Positions 1 through 10,760 of a stretch of DNA of 20,843 nucleotides are shown one piece after another (the first letter of the stretch is position 1; the number at the start of each line of letters is the position of its first letter). Both the position numbers and the translations under genes were made by a program. Source of the stretch: Didymodactylos carnosus (lineage: Eukaryota > Rotifera > Eurotatoria > Philodinida > Philodinidae). A model generated the notes under the pieces. It saw only the letters and a program-made list of their open reading frames with translations. It ran no database searches and was not told where the DNA came from. The stretch is from contig CAJNOQ010003265.1 in assembly GCA_905250885.1 (NCBI GenBank), forward strand, positions 1-20,843. The letters run 5' to 3'.

Positions 1-737
1 TTTCTGTAAATGGATGTGTTTGAAAAACCGTGGTTTTCTGGAAATCCTACTTTCGACACTTTTAAAATTATTTCAAGTTAGCCATCGAAAAGAACATCGT
101 TCAAAACTCTTAAGTACTGAGATTTAACAAAATCGATTCGGTGAATCTTGAAATAGCATTTTCATGTTACATGCCTATTAAAACATATTTTATTTATTTA
201 TCACTAGATTACGGCTGGTTTAATAATAAAAAAACTAACAACAATTTTTTCAGTTTATCAAAAATTTTTCTAACAATAAACTTAATCACCATCCCATAAT
301 AACAACAGTTTTGTTTACATACATTATACGCGCTCAATCCCAAAAGAAGTTAAATATAAACAAACTACGGGAAGTTCAACGACGATAGTATGAAAAAATG
401 AGGATATTTCAAAAATACTTTTTACTGGAAAAGCTAACTAACACATAGAGTGTTTATAATATATACAAAAAACTTAATTTATGGACGCGATTTTTTTTTT
501 CTACGAAAAAACATTCATCGTGAGAGAAAATAAACAAATAACAAACATAGTGAAAGACACTGTTATACTTTTTGGTTAGATTCAAAAACAGAGGTCATCT
601 TGTTTGAGGGTTCATTCTTCGTTCTGTTCTTAAATTTGTGTAATTTACAGTAACTCTCAAAGTGAAAGATACTTAACTCACACACTTCTATTTAATTTGC
701 TCAAGAAAAAAACAATTTTTTGAAGCTAGCTTAAAAG
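1..737. other. AT-rich intergenic region, nothing recognised
   Basis: No reading frame longer than 60 codons, no repeat family and no RNA gene was recognised. It lies beyond the 3' end of the minus-strand PPP1R3-like gene. Confidence 0.5.
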
Positions 738-794
738 AGAACATTTACGTAGCTGAAGCTAGTTCTAAACTAGCTTAAGCTAGGTAAATGTTCT
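738..794. repeat. 27-bp inverted repeat with a 3-nt loop
   Basis: The arm 738-764 (starting AGAACATTTACGTAGCTGAA) pairs with 768-794, matching at 25 of 27 positions, around the loop CTA. The stem is rich in AGCTAG/CTTAAGC. It could be a short foldback element or an RNA hairpin in the 3' flank of the PPP1R3-like gene; the sequence does not decide between them. Confidence 0.7.
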
Positions 795-1032
795 GGTTGC
801 TTCGGCTTCTTTTTATTATTCGGAAAATTCTTTTTATAGTTGGGAAAAAAACTAATAAAATTGTTGGATATATCCGTTGCTTTGTTATTGATCGACTGAC
901 TACTAACAATTATAACTTCTTTTTTGAAAAAGACAACAGAAGAGTATCATTTTGGGTGAGTAAAGAGGGAGTAGAAAAATAAGATAAGAAACAAATGATT
1001 TTAACAAAAGAAAAAAAGTAACAAGAATAAAT

Positions 1033-4000
1033 TTAGTAAAATCTCATTTCATTAAAATCACAATCGTGCGGAAGTGATATTGTGATCGGTACAGTTTGAT
1101 CAGCTTCAAATGTATAATTATTTCCATAGTTATTATCGTAATGTTCTTGACCACCAGATGTATAACGTAATATAAAATCGATCCGATCAATATCATTTGG
1201 TATATCAACAATGAATTCATATTTATCAATGTTTCGATAGTCTTGAGAATGATACATATGAGTAGCTTCTTTTTCATATGTATTTATCCAACGATTAAAC
1301 GTATATTTGATCGATACATATTTCCAAAAATCAATGTTTGTTACCCACAGTGTACCGTTTAATTGTTGTTGTAATGTATCAGTGGTATGATGATGAAAAA
1401 TAAATCTACTCAAATTATCATTTATGTGTGGTTGTTCGATTTGTTTTACTTTTATTTCAGCATATTCTAATTTAATTTGTGCTCGCCATATTTCATGTAA
1501 ATAGCTATCGGGTGGCTCCGAACTGGGTTGACGAAATAAACAAAAATATCGTCGAGTTTTTGGTTGATGATGAACAGTCGATGGGGGCGAAGAATAAGCA
1601 CGATGATTTGGTGATACTGTTAAATCAAAATCCCATGGTTTTAATTCTTGATCAGGAATCATATCATCAAGAACTAAATTTCGTTTAAATAATGATAATG
1701 TGCTAGATGGTGATAGTAAAAATTGACTATCAGATGTCACAGATGATCGAATGTATTTGATTTGTGCGAGATCGAGACCTAAAGAATCGGCAAAATGAAC
1801 ATTTTTTTTTAATGACGATGATATTTGATGACGTTTTAAACCACCACGTGGCAGCGTTGCTGATTGTGTGTTATTAGATGCATATTCATCGATGTGATTA
1901 TCATTTAGTGGTGATGATTGGTGTTGTTGCTGTTCTGGATCATTGTTATTATCTTTAATGAATAAATTGGATAATTGTATAGTAAACTCGTGTTCCCCAG
2001 TAGTTTTTTCTTTCGTCCCAGATGCGTCCTAATGAAAAGTGCAGAAAAAGCACGTTTGAACGAATATTATCTGCTTTTTGTTTTATCAGAACGCATCCGA
2101 GATGAAAGAAAAAAATAACAGGTCATATTTGTCAGTATTACTTGCACTATCATTAGTCGTTTCTTCCAGATGTGATGGTGAAGTATTTGTATGCGGTAAT
2201 GGTAACTGATTGTCTTGATCGGCTGTCAATATGATATATGATGATTCGCTAGTTCCCTTGACATTTGCTTCACTAGCTGCAAGAGCTGCAGCCGTAGCAT
2301 GATCGTAGTTTCTCAATAGGCGTTGACGTATCCCTAAAACCAAAATATGAATAATTAATTTGCACTATAGACAGATAGATTAATTCAATAATTCTTTAAT
2401 AGTATCGACAATAATCTGCCGCAACCAAGAGAAAGGTGAGAAACTTCTATCGAATATATTTGTGAAACTTACTCCTTGGACGATAACGTATTACCGACTT
2501 TTCATCTTTTTGTTCTGCATTTTTATTATCATTGATTATAGTTTCATAATTTTCGGCTTTTTCAAGTGCACTCTGATCTTCTAACTGTTGTGGAATTTGC
2601 TGTTGAATATGTTCAGATTTTATTTCGTCTTTCTGTGTTAATAAGGATGGCGCTGATGGCAAAATAGAAGGATTTTGTTCGAGTTGTTCTTCCTTTTGTC
2701 TCTCGGATTTTGTTTCATCTGTCGTATTAGTTTCGGTTGATGCAACAGCAGGTAATAATGGGGATTCTTGACTAAAGGAATTACGTGACGATGTACGGCG
2801 TCTTCTTCGCTTAAAATAACGATCTTGTAGTTCATCACTATTCGTAACTGAATCTGTCGTATTATCTAATAATATATTGTCATCTAATTGTTTTGTTTGT
2901 GATACTGCCGGGCTATTCTCAGTTGAATCAGTTGAAGCTTCACAGATTCTACTAGAATGATTTGTGTCACTTGCGTTGTCATCCTTATTGTTATTATCTG
3001 TTTCTGCATACAATGTATTCTCGAGAGTATCGACAGGCGAGGAAGATAATGCTATTGATGTTGTTTCATTATTACCATCTATATCGTTTATTGAATCAGA
3101 ATTGTTTTCAATATTATATGAAGGTACCGCTAGAGATGTAACGATAGTCTCGCGATTTTCTTCAGAAAGTAGTTTTTCATTATCAACAATTTGCTCAACA
3201 TCATTAGAAGCTTGAAGTACACTAAAAGAAAAAAAGAATGTAGAAAGATATGATCTTACGCAATGTTTATTCATTTCCTGTCATCTTTTGGTTATATAGT
3301 GGTACATCAGCTATTCAGGATTATTAGAAATTAGTTCCGTATCTTGTCGTGGGTATAACTAGCACAACGTTCTTTGAAGATGAAAGAATGGTTCTTCATC
3401 GAATATTAACATTCGTATTTTTTCCAAAACAAATAGTTTCTTTTGACAAGAATCAGAATGGATGTGATTATCGAAAGTATAGCTCAAAGATATAATCTTT
3501 ATTTTTTTATGTTAATCAGAGAGTATAAATCTAAAAGTGACATATAGTCATATCCCTTAGGTTACTGATTTTTGAAATGAAAGACTGTCAAGATCGATAG
3601 ATATAAAGCATTTACACTCTATAAACGATTAATATAAAGACGCTTAGTTCAATATTCTACTATTTAAAATACAATTCTACAAAGACGGACTTTGTTGATT
3701 TCTGCTATATAACATTTATCAACTGATCTTACTGTAATTTCTTCTCTCTCTCATTGAATTCATTGCTTAGAATAATAAAAAACTATTCTGTCTGAATCGA
3801 TTGTCATTTTCTAACTAAACTGAGTAGGGTTTTAAAGAAAGTTCGAAGTAACTCTGTCAAGTTTGCCTGGATAAGACTCTAATTACGTACTTAAAAAACG
3901 CAAATGTGGGTGCTGCTTTTTTCAGTTGATAAGAGTTAGAGAAGTGCGGTACTAACTTTTTTGGTACTACGACAAAAAATTTTTAAACTGTAATCTGAAG

Positions 4001-4993
4001 CAAAAAATTTTGACCCCGCATACGTCGAAACGAGATTTGTATTTGAATTCATAATTATATCTGAGAACTCCAATGAGAGTATCAATCCGTCGTTTCTTGT
4101 CCGGCTTACGTTTTATTGCTACTCTGTTGTTCTTGAAACACGTCTTCATCATTCTGTGATATTAGTGTAATACATTTTGTATCATCATTTAACGTCTGTT
4201 TTGTTGTTTGAAACACATTGAAGTTTCTCGTATCTATTATCGAACTTTCGTATTGTTTATGATGCTTGTTCTCGAGAAGAATAATATCATAGTCATTTGA
4301 ATCTATGCAATTGTCTTCTGAAGACGAAGACGATATTGATGAAAATTTAGAACAATGATTATTGGTCACTGTATTGCAATCTGGTATTGAAAAATAAACC
4401 GGTGTATCAATTTTAACGTCATAGTTGTTTTTAGCATTATTAATAAGAAATTGTCCAGATGTTGTTGTGTAATAAATATGACTGGTTCTCGGTGTTTTTG
4501 TTGACGGATGATGTTTTAAGTTTAAAGAGTGTGGTGTTATAATAGAATGATTTTGCACACTACAAGATAAATTAACGGGTTCGGATGAAACACGATTTAG
4601 ATTTAATATATGATTATAATTAATTATATGACTGCTACTTTGCAATGACGAAAAATGTTCGTCAATATGAAATTGATCATCAGCTGATCGTGAACATGTA
4701 AAAAATGCATCAGGCGAAAATGTTGATGCTATGGTATGACGGCGCATTTGATTTGAGCCACCAATAGGTATATTCGGAGTTTTTATTCGTGTTGTTGTTG
4801 GGGTTTGAGAACGATGAAGATCATTCAATACATTTCCTCTCATCACTTCCATTGACGATGAATCACGTGGTAATGATTGCTTATTATTATTAATTGTTGA
4901 TGTTATTGTGATATTGTAGGAAGAATCTGCGCTGTTCGAATTGTAACCGTTCAGAAAAAGAGATGTACTGTTTGATGAATTGTTAGAGTCTTC
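1033..4993 (-). CDS. PPP1R3-like glycogen-targeting subunit of protein phosphatase 1 (four exons, 5' end missing)
   Basis: The joined exons are 4993-4110, 3221-2473, 2333-2146 and 2028-1033, giving about 938 codons plus the stop. The splice phases agree at every junction: phase 2 with GTAAGC at 4109, phase 1 with GTAAGT at 2472, and phase 0 at 2145. The last exon carries KNVHFADSLGLDLAQIKYI (about 1750-1806), a textbook PP1-docking RVxF motif with the PPP1R3 extension. It is followed by a CBM21 domain (about 1111-1480) containing LWVTNIDFWKYVSIKYTF and the glycogen-binding signature YDNNYGNNYTF. Members of this family recruit PP1 to glycogen to dephosphorylate glycogen synthase and phosphorylase; that role is inferred from family. 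The first about 550 residues are Ser/Asn/Thr-rich and probably disordered, with a basic RRRRRTSS patch (near 2790-2820) resembling a kinase site. The frame is open up to an acceptor at 4994-4995, so at least one upstream exon is expected; I did not find it. A minus-strand AATAAA lies at 815-810. Confidence 0.85.
2029..2145 (-). other. 117-nt intron with probable GC-AG splice sites
   Basis: The acceptor TTTTCATTAG is clear and the downstream exon frame is fixed by the PP1-docking motif. On the upstream side the only donor that keeps phase 0 is GCAAGT after GATAGT. The nearby GT (GTAATA, two bases downstream of that cut... at 2141) would give phase 1 and run into a stop in the last exon. GC-AG introns are a known minor class whose donor consensus is close to GCAAGT. 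Confidence 0.5.
3222..4109 (-). other. 888-nt intron of the PPP1R3-like gene
   Basis: The donor is GTAAGC after AATAAAAC, and the acceptor is a pyrimidine-rich tract ending TTTTAG before TGTACTTCAAGC. A phase-2 donor joined to an acceptor that leaves one base restores one open frame across the junction. It is far longer than the other introns of the gene (139 and 117 nt). I see no gene in it; the short reading frames inside look like chance. Confidence 0.7.
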
Positions 4994-4999
4994 CTAAAA

Positions 5000-5820
5000 A
5001 GAAAAGGTGAAAAACAATTATTTTTATCTATTTAGTTCATATTTTAGCAGACCGGAGGAAGTAGTACAATTATGACATGGATCCCCATTTCAGATTAACA
5101 GACATCTCATTTCTAAAATGTGATGTGAAAATGCGCGTTACTACAAATAATGTCGAAAAATCAAAAAAGTGTACTAGAATACATTATTTATTAGTTGGTA
5201 CGAGAAAGGTGAACTTTCACATGTTTGTCGCTCACTATCTATCAATGTTCAAAGTAAAAGAATTGAAATATTCAACAAAATAACAAACAATTGTTGCAAT
5301 AATATTTTATTGAATGTCATCTAACAATCTTACTCACTACATAAAGTATACTTTTATAGTGTGTACAAAGAGAAGAAGAATATACATGCAGCCTACATAA
5401 TCTTGATCTTGATCCATTCTTCTATTCAGTACAAAAAGAAGGAGAAAACGTTTATATTTGTGTGCAGAAACATGTATATATATATATCTACTGTTCATTT
5501 TAATTCATATAGAGAGATCATATGTACGTACGTATATATAATTGTAACTTAACTGGCTAAAAGCCAAAGTTTTTTTGTTATACATATATTTCACCTTGAA
5601 AAATAGTTGAGCTTCTTTTTACACAGACAAAAATTTAAAAAAACGTCTAAGTTTTGCTTTCAATTTTTTTAATGTTTTTACCTATTGAATAGATCATAAT
5701 ATAATATGGTTATTTTCTGATCTATACTTCTCTGGTTTCATATAACTGCAACTACTGTAGATTTCTCTTAATACAACAGGACCTGTAGGGTTTCACAACA
5801 ATCGTATTTTCTTATAAGTT
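5000..5820. other. AT-rich non-coding stretch upstream of the known PPP1R3-like exons
   Basis: It contains short TA-rich runs (about 5473-5490 and 5524-5540) and a minus-strand TATAAAAG at about 5350-5357. Short plus-strand frames (5077-5283, 5361-5552) have AT-driven composition and no recognisable domain. The missing first exon and promoter of the PPP1R3-like gene could lie here or further upstream, but no donor in the needed phase 0 stood out. Confidence 0.35.
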
Positions 5821-5821
5821 A

Positions 5822-6076
5822 CTAATATTTCTTATTTTTAGAACAAAACGAGGTATACCAAAATTTCAGATCCTTCAATAACCACCTGGGGCCCTCGATA
5901 CATCTTAATGGTCGATCACTTGCCATCTTATCTTGATATGTTGTAGTATTTTGCTTTTCAAGAAATTTGTAACTACCGTTATGACGAACACATGTATCAC
6001 GTAAAATCCTTTTGTGCATGAGTATAAGTTTTTCAAACTGAATGTCTATTAAGTACACAGATGCAATACAGAACAT
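5822..6076 (-). other. Unassigned 84-codon reading frame, possibly a coding remnant
   Basis: An open frame of 84 codons on the minus strand overlaps a locally GC-richer patch (about 5870-5930). The plus strand also has a long frame here, preceded by an acceptor-like TTCTTATTTTTAG (ending 5841) and interrupted by one TAG. Neither translation matches a family I recognise. It may be an old exon of unknown orientation or chance. Confidence 0.15.
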
Positions 6077-6844
6077 CCATTATGATGGACTAAGGCATGC
6101 TAACTGCGTGATAATTGTACATAGCACATATGATTATCCTAATCGGTCAAGAGTTCGTTGTTAACATGATAATACAAATGCTCTCTTTGTATACACATTC
6201 TTGTGAAGAGCCTGTCTGTTTTTATCAATCGTCAAGTTATTATTCACAAACGCTATATGATATAGTATTATTATTGTCATTATGTGAATGCATGTTTAAT
6301 GCGTGATATTCTGTTATTCGCAACTGGTAGGAGAAAATGTCCTTTCCTATTTATCATAACAACGCTTATATCTACGAATCTATTCAATTGATATGTACAT
6401 TATAGGCAGAACCCGTACCAACTGCTACCCGATCATTTCTAAAAAATGATTTCTGATCATCTAATGGACCGAAAGTAAAAAGTTTAGCCTAACTAATCAA
6501 AATTTTTTTCTATGAAATACCTCGTCTGCCTATACAGGACAAGGCTCAAATTATTTAGGTGCTACGCTTACTGTCAGTTTTCAGTGCGTTTCTGTTTCAG
6601 CACAGAGCTACATACATTTGAAGAAAAAAAGAATAGTTAAAAGACATAACATCGCTACTTCAGCAAGAAGTGTGTCTATATTTGAACGAAGTGTAGCAGG
6701 ATTGAAATAAAAACTTTCTCTGTCAATACTGATGCCAATATTAAGAAGCGAAGTGAATACTTTCTGTCAATTAAAAAGGTAAAGATCTACGTTGAGTATG
6801 TGTGGGTAATGATTAAACTATGTTGAATGGAGATACAATTCTAT
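6077..6844. other. Intergenic stretch, nothing recognised
   Basis: Only short AT-rich frames are present (for example 6115-6306 on plus), with no motif, repeat family or splice pattern that I can support. Confidence 0.4.
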
Positions 6845-6996
6845 TGACGTATTCCCAAGGCGAAAAAGGCGGCTCCGGGAGCGTTTCGGAGTCCTTCAAA
6901 TGCTTTCCGAAGCTTAAAATGGCCAGCATCCGATGTTGAGCGATGCTCTCCGATGCTAAGAAAGAAAAAAGTCGCCTTTTCCCCCTTGCGTATTAC
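6845..6996. mobile_element. GC-rich foldback (MITE-like) element, about 150 bp
   Basis: The left end, TGACGTATTCCCAAGGCGAA, resembles the reverse complement of the right end, TGTAATACGCAAGGGGGAAA, over about 27 bp with mismatches. The inside is markedly GC-richer than the flanks and repeats CGATGCT/CGATGTT near 6930-6957. No coding frame is seen. No clear target duplication was found, so the borders are approximate. Confidence 0.45.
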
Positions 6997-6999
6997 AGC

Positions 7000-7568
7000 A
7001 AAAAATGAAATCTCTAAACTCGAACCATGCCCGCAGAAAAAACAATAGAAGTAAACAAAGAAAGTAGGACACTTAGTTGACTCAAGATTTTGACAAGAAA
7101 TGCGAAAAAAAACTTTCGCTAGGAATATTGTATTAGTTTTAAAATTTTTCTTAAATTTTTGCCAATATCCCTCGTCAAAAATAGAAGAGCTTCCGGGTTA
7201 TTGACTGTGCTGAGTATTAAAAAACACTTTTCCGCGACTAATGAGCTTTATTTTCCTGTCGGGGATATGTTGATTAAACTCCAGATCCATTCAAACTAAT
7301 TTTTCATCTTACAACTTGTCTTAACACTTCCTTCCGTTTGTGTATTTCATTCTGATATTTATATAAGATGTAGTAAAACAAAAGTAAAACCACAATGCTG
7401 CACTAACAGTCACATAGTATTTTCTCCAGTCGCAACATCTTATTTTCGTTCGTTGGAGACAAATGCTCTTATTCATGGCCTTTTTTCTGATACCAAAATC
7501 CATATTCTTCTGCCTTTAGATTAGATTGTATCGAGAAGAAAGCGAGAAAGAATGAAGCAGGGCGGGGC
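7000..7568. other. Intergenic stretch, nothing recognised
   Basis: Short minus-strand frames of about 60 codons are present, but none has a domain or splice signals that can be supported. Confidence 0.4.
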
Positions 7569-7872
7569 GAGTCCAGAGGGTAGCCGAGTCCGAGTCCTTG
7601 ACATGCAGTCCGAGTTCTGAGTCCATTTAGAGTCCAATAATTTTTTCAAATCATTTTGGTTGTGGCTATTTATATTTCTTTTTTTTCCTGGGCTGCATAA
7701 CATATTTTTTAAGCATAAATTTTAAAGACAGTAACATACGTGCGTCTATATATCCCATATCAATATTGAAAATTTCTCTGTCGTTTACGTTAAAAGTTGA
7801 ATCGATCGTACTCGAAATACAAAAACTCAAGTTCGAGTCCGAGTCCACCGAAAAATCGTTCAGTCTGGACTC
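7569..7872. repeat. GAGTCC-rich degenerate repeat, possible small inverted-repeat element
   Basis: GAGTCC occurs at 7569, 7586, 7592, 7619, 7630, 7835 and 7841. The outermost copies form a 9-bp inverted pair, GAGTCCAGA at 7569-7577 and TCTGGACTC at 7864-7872. The centre is AT-rich without GAGTCC. This is either a hexamer satellite fragment or a small non-autonomous element; no target duplication is obvious. Confidence 0.4.
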
Positions 7873-9800
7873 ACTCAGCCTTGGAATGAAGTCTCCAGAA
7901 ATTTACACAGTGAGAAGAACTTACAGGAATAATCATGATTCATTTGAAGTTGCCATGACAATAAGATTATTCGAAAGCATTCAATTCTTGAGAGTGAGCT
8001 TGTGTCCAACAAATTTAATATCTAATGCGTATCAATGAACATTTATCAAAATATCGCACGAAATAAAACAAACACTTGTGATTACGAAATAGTACTCGGT
8101 CTTCATGTTCGTTTGTTTTCTAGATGGACGGTACAACAAATAGAAGAATAAAAATCGATATTTAATTTATCGTTATTATTATCCTGTTGTTTACTTGTTA
8201 TATCTACGTCTACACAGAAACACAGACACGCTTTTTTAGATAGCCACAATGTATATAGATATGATGACTTCTCTATTTTTTCTTCTTTCTTTCGATAGAT
8301 TTCAATTTGCACCACAAAAGTAGTAACTTCTTTTATAACGCATACATTCTACGAATAATCTTACAAACAAAATCATTCCTAGGTTAAAATAATTGACAAC
8401 CAAGGTCAAACAATTAGCGTTAGTTGAAGATTAACTTGGCAGGAAAATTTACAACACGATTTTTGAAAAAAATAGATTTGCTCTAATTTATAGTTTTCGT
8501 TTTATTAAAGGTGATTTGAACAAGAAATGATTTGAATTCAGAAAAATCGCACTTTGATCGATAATTAATATTTCTTCTGTTTTCTTTCTATTTATATCTA
8601 TCACAGAATAGAACACAACAAAACGATTTCTTGCAATTTTTATAGTTCATGCAGGACAAACATTTATCGTTTATCGCCCGTTCTTGCTGGGGTATATTGA
8701 GTCTACAAGAAACGTATTCTCGCTGCAAGAAATTAATTTTTTCGCAGATAATCAGCAAAATAGATCTTTCTTGCAACAACATAGTTTCTTCTCTCAAGAA
8801 ACACCCAAGACAATTTACATGTTAATGCACAAGAAAGCCCAAGAATCATTTCTCGGCTAAGAAATGTTCCAAGATCTTGCTTTCTTAACTTCAAGAACTT
8901 CCACTAGGATCGACTATGGTAGATGAATGATTATTTCATTTATTTTACTATACTTCTTTGAATTTTTATTTTTTACTCACGTATAATGTGGAAAGAAATT
9001 AGCATTGAGCAGAAACATTGAGTTGACAAACACAAACTCTGGTGAATCCTTTTAGAATATATTTTTCCATTAAACTTCAAGTATTTTTGTGTTTTTATTT
9101 CTCTCTCTCGCTCTTCAAGCAAAAAAATTATAACAGAACTCAATCCACTGTAAGATTGATAGTGGTTGAAAATCTAAACTTTTTATAATAAAGAAAATAT
9201 TTAATTCAATGAAAAACAGTTTTCGGCAATAAATCTTGATCGTTCAAAATTGTTCTTTAATTACAGGTTGCTGATAAATAAGTAGTTCTGATTAGTACAA
9301 AAAGACCTTGCGTTCTCCTACTTAACTAGCTTCCTTCCAAAAAACTTGATATCCGTCCACTCATGCTTTTTTCTTGCCGACACTGATTTTAAAAGAAAAT
9401 TTTTTAATCAATCAAGCGAATTAAAATGAACTATCCATATATTCTGTGATTCCAGTTTTCCCTGAAATTTGAGCGAACAACGATATACAGTAGTGATTCT
9501 TTATAAAGACAAGATAATCATACGCTCATTAAAAAAAATATCGAAGCTTCATGATGGATACCACTTTTTTTAGTGTTTATTAATTTGATTAAAAAAATGG
9601 TCTCCATTTGGAATATAGAGTTTATTCTCTCCTAGGCTTTGTACACTGTTTATAGATTCGTAATCATTCCCTAATTAGGAATCATAGATCACTGTAGACA
9701 CCGAAACTGATTGAAGTATTTCTTACAAGTGATGTTGAAAGCACATCCATTTCTGAAATTGAGCTGACAACGACCTTACTGGATCGAGTAAGACTATAAA
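7873..9800. other. Long gene-free stretch with a CAAGAA/TTCTTG-rich patch
   Basis: No convincing coding sequence was found. Between about 8625 and 8905 the motif CAAGAA (or TTCTTG) recurs roughly ten times in both orientations without a fixed period. The rest is AT-rich sequence without recognisable features. Confidence 0.4.
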
Positions 9801-9914
9801 AATGAAGAGTAGCATTACCTTTAAACACAATATATCAATCCCACTTAGTCTACGAACCCTATCATGTCTACAACTCTACATTTTTTCTCGTATCAAAACT
9901 GAAAAAGTCAGAAT

Positions 9915-10290
9915 GATTAAAATACGACCGTGTGCCAATAATCACTTCGAAGGTTTTCGTAGACAATTGAATTCGTATGTATCCGATCCGTGCGTGCAAT
10001 GAAGACCTGATATAAAACAAGTTTTTTATTATTTAGCCATTATGAAACACATCCGCATCTTTGGGCATGTATCCATTACATACAAGTATGTAATTGAAGA
10101 AATAACAATATCAACGTATAAACAGAAACAACAACGTACCGCACGTCCGAGAAAGAGAAGAGCTGCGGATAATGATTAATGATTTCTACAAAGAATATTC
10201 TTTGAATGGTAGTTATGATTTAGAAGCTTATGAAGCCATATTACGATCATTAAGCTACCGTTATATGTATGTGTTAGGTAATGATTGTAA
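9915..10290 (+). pseudogene. Decayed coding remnant, possibly a heat-shock-factor-type DNA-binding domain
   Basis: One frame at about 9936-9980 reads ANNHFEGFRRQLNSY, resembling the recognition helix of heat-shock-factor DNA-binding domains (FKHNNFxSFxRQLNxYGF). Further on, a different frame (about 10030-10085) reads FSHYETHPHLWACIHY, like the FxHxxFxRxxPxLLxxIxR end of that domain. A basic stretch, KQKQQRTARPRKRR, follows near 10121-10162. From 10172 an open frame begins NDFYKEYSLNGSYDLEAYEA and reaches the border of the foldback element. In-frame stops and frame changes between these blocks indicate a pseudogene. The family assignment rests on short motifs only. Confidence 0.35.
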
Positions 10291-10600
10291 TGTCCCAGGG
10301 GTAAAAAAATTGGCAAAAAAACGCGTTGTTTTTTCGTTTTTAACGACCAAAACAACGCGTTAGATGTTTCAAACCCAACGCTTTTTTTTGTCGTTTAAAC
10401 GTGTTTTTCTTTCTCTATTCGTTTGAAAGGCGTTTTTCGGAATTTCGTAACGCGTTACTTTTGCGTTAAAAACGTACAAAAAACGCATTTTCAAACGTTC
10501 TAGAACGCGTTTCAGATGAAACATTTAACGCGTTTTCTGATCATTAAAAACGGAATAAGAACGCGTGAGAACAGAAAATTTTGGTAAAGCCAAAGGTGAG
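10291..10600. mobile_element. AACGCGTT-rich foldback element, copy 1
   Basis: The left end TGTCCCAGGGGTAAAAAAAT is shared with copy 2 (10757 onward). The interior is packed with AACGCGTT and CGTTTTTAACG words. The left arm (about 10317-10373) pairs imperfectly with the right arm (about 10505-10566), both containing AACGCGTTA and GATGTTTCA or TGAAACATT. The right end GGTGAG resembles the GGTGACAG at the end of copy 2. It is non-coding and AT-rich except for the CG-containing words. It sits directly against the coding remnant on its left, suggesting insertion into it. Confidence 0.6.
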
Positions 10601-10760
10601 ACTTGGCTACCCAGTGGGATTTGATCTAAAAATATTTGAAAGTCTACAATAAAGGAAGTACAAAACTGATGATCTAAAACCGAAAAAGAAAAGATGATAT
10701 TTCTTCGATATTTCGATTGTGCTTATATGCTTGGCTGACCGCAAAACAACACGGTGAATG
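10601..10760. other. Spacer between the two foldback elements
   Basis: These 160 nt are not AACGCGTT-rich. A short open stretch just inside its left edge, reading RLGYPVGFDLKIFESLQ (about 10596-10646), has coding-like composition before a stop. It could be the continuation of the remnant that copy 1 interrupts, but I could not tie the two sides together. Confidence 0.25.

Noticed and set aside
788..982. 64-codon plus-strand frame.
   Set aside because: It starts inside the 738-794 hairpin and has low-complexity hydrophobic AT-driven content with no recognised family.
3224..3274. ATG at 3274 followed by a signal-peptide-like hydrophobic stretch as the start of a separate gene.
   Set aside because: The hydrophobic stretch is the pyrimidine tract of a good splice acceptor, and the phase joins exactly to the donor at 4109. 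A separate secreted protein is less likely but not excluded.
5325..5400. Minus-strand TATAAAAG followed by GTGAGT as promoter and first exon of the PPP1R3-like gene.
   Set aside because: The only ATG frame there meets a stop and the donor would not be in the required phase 0.
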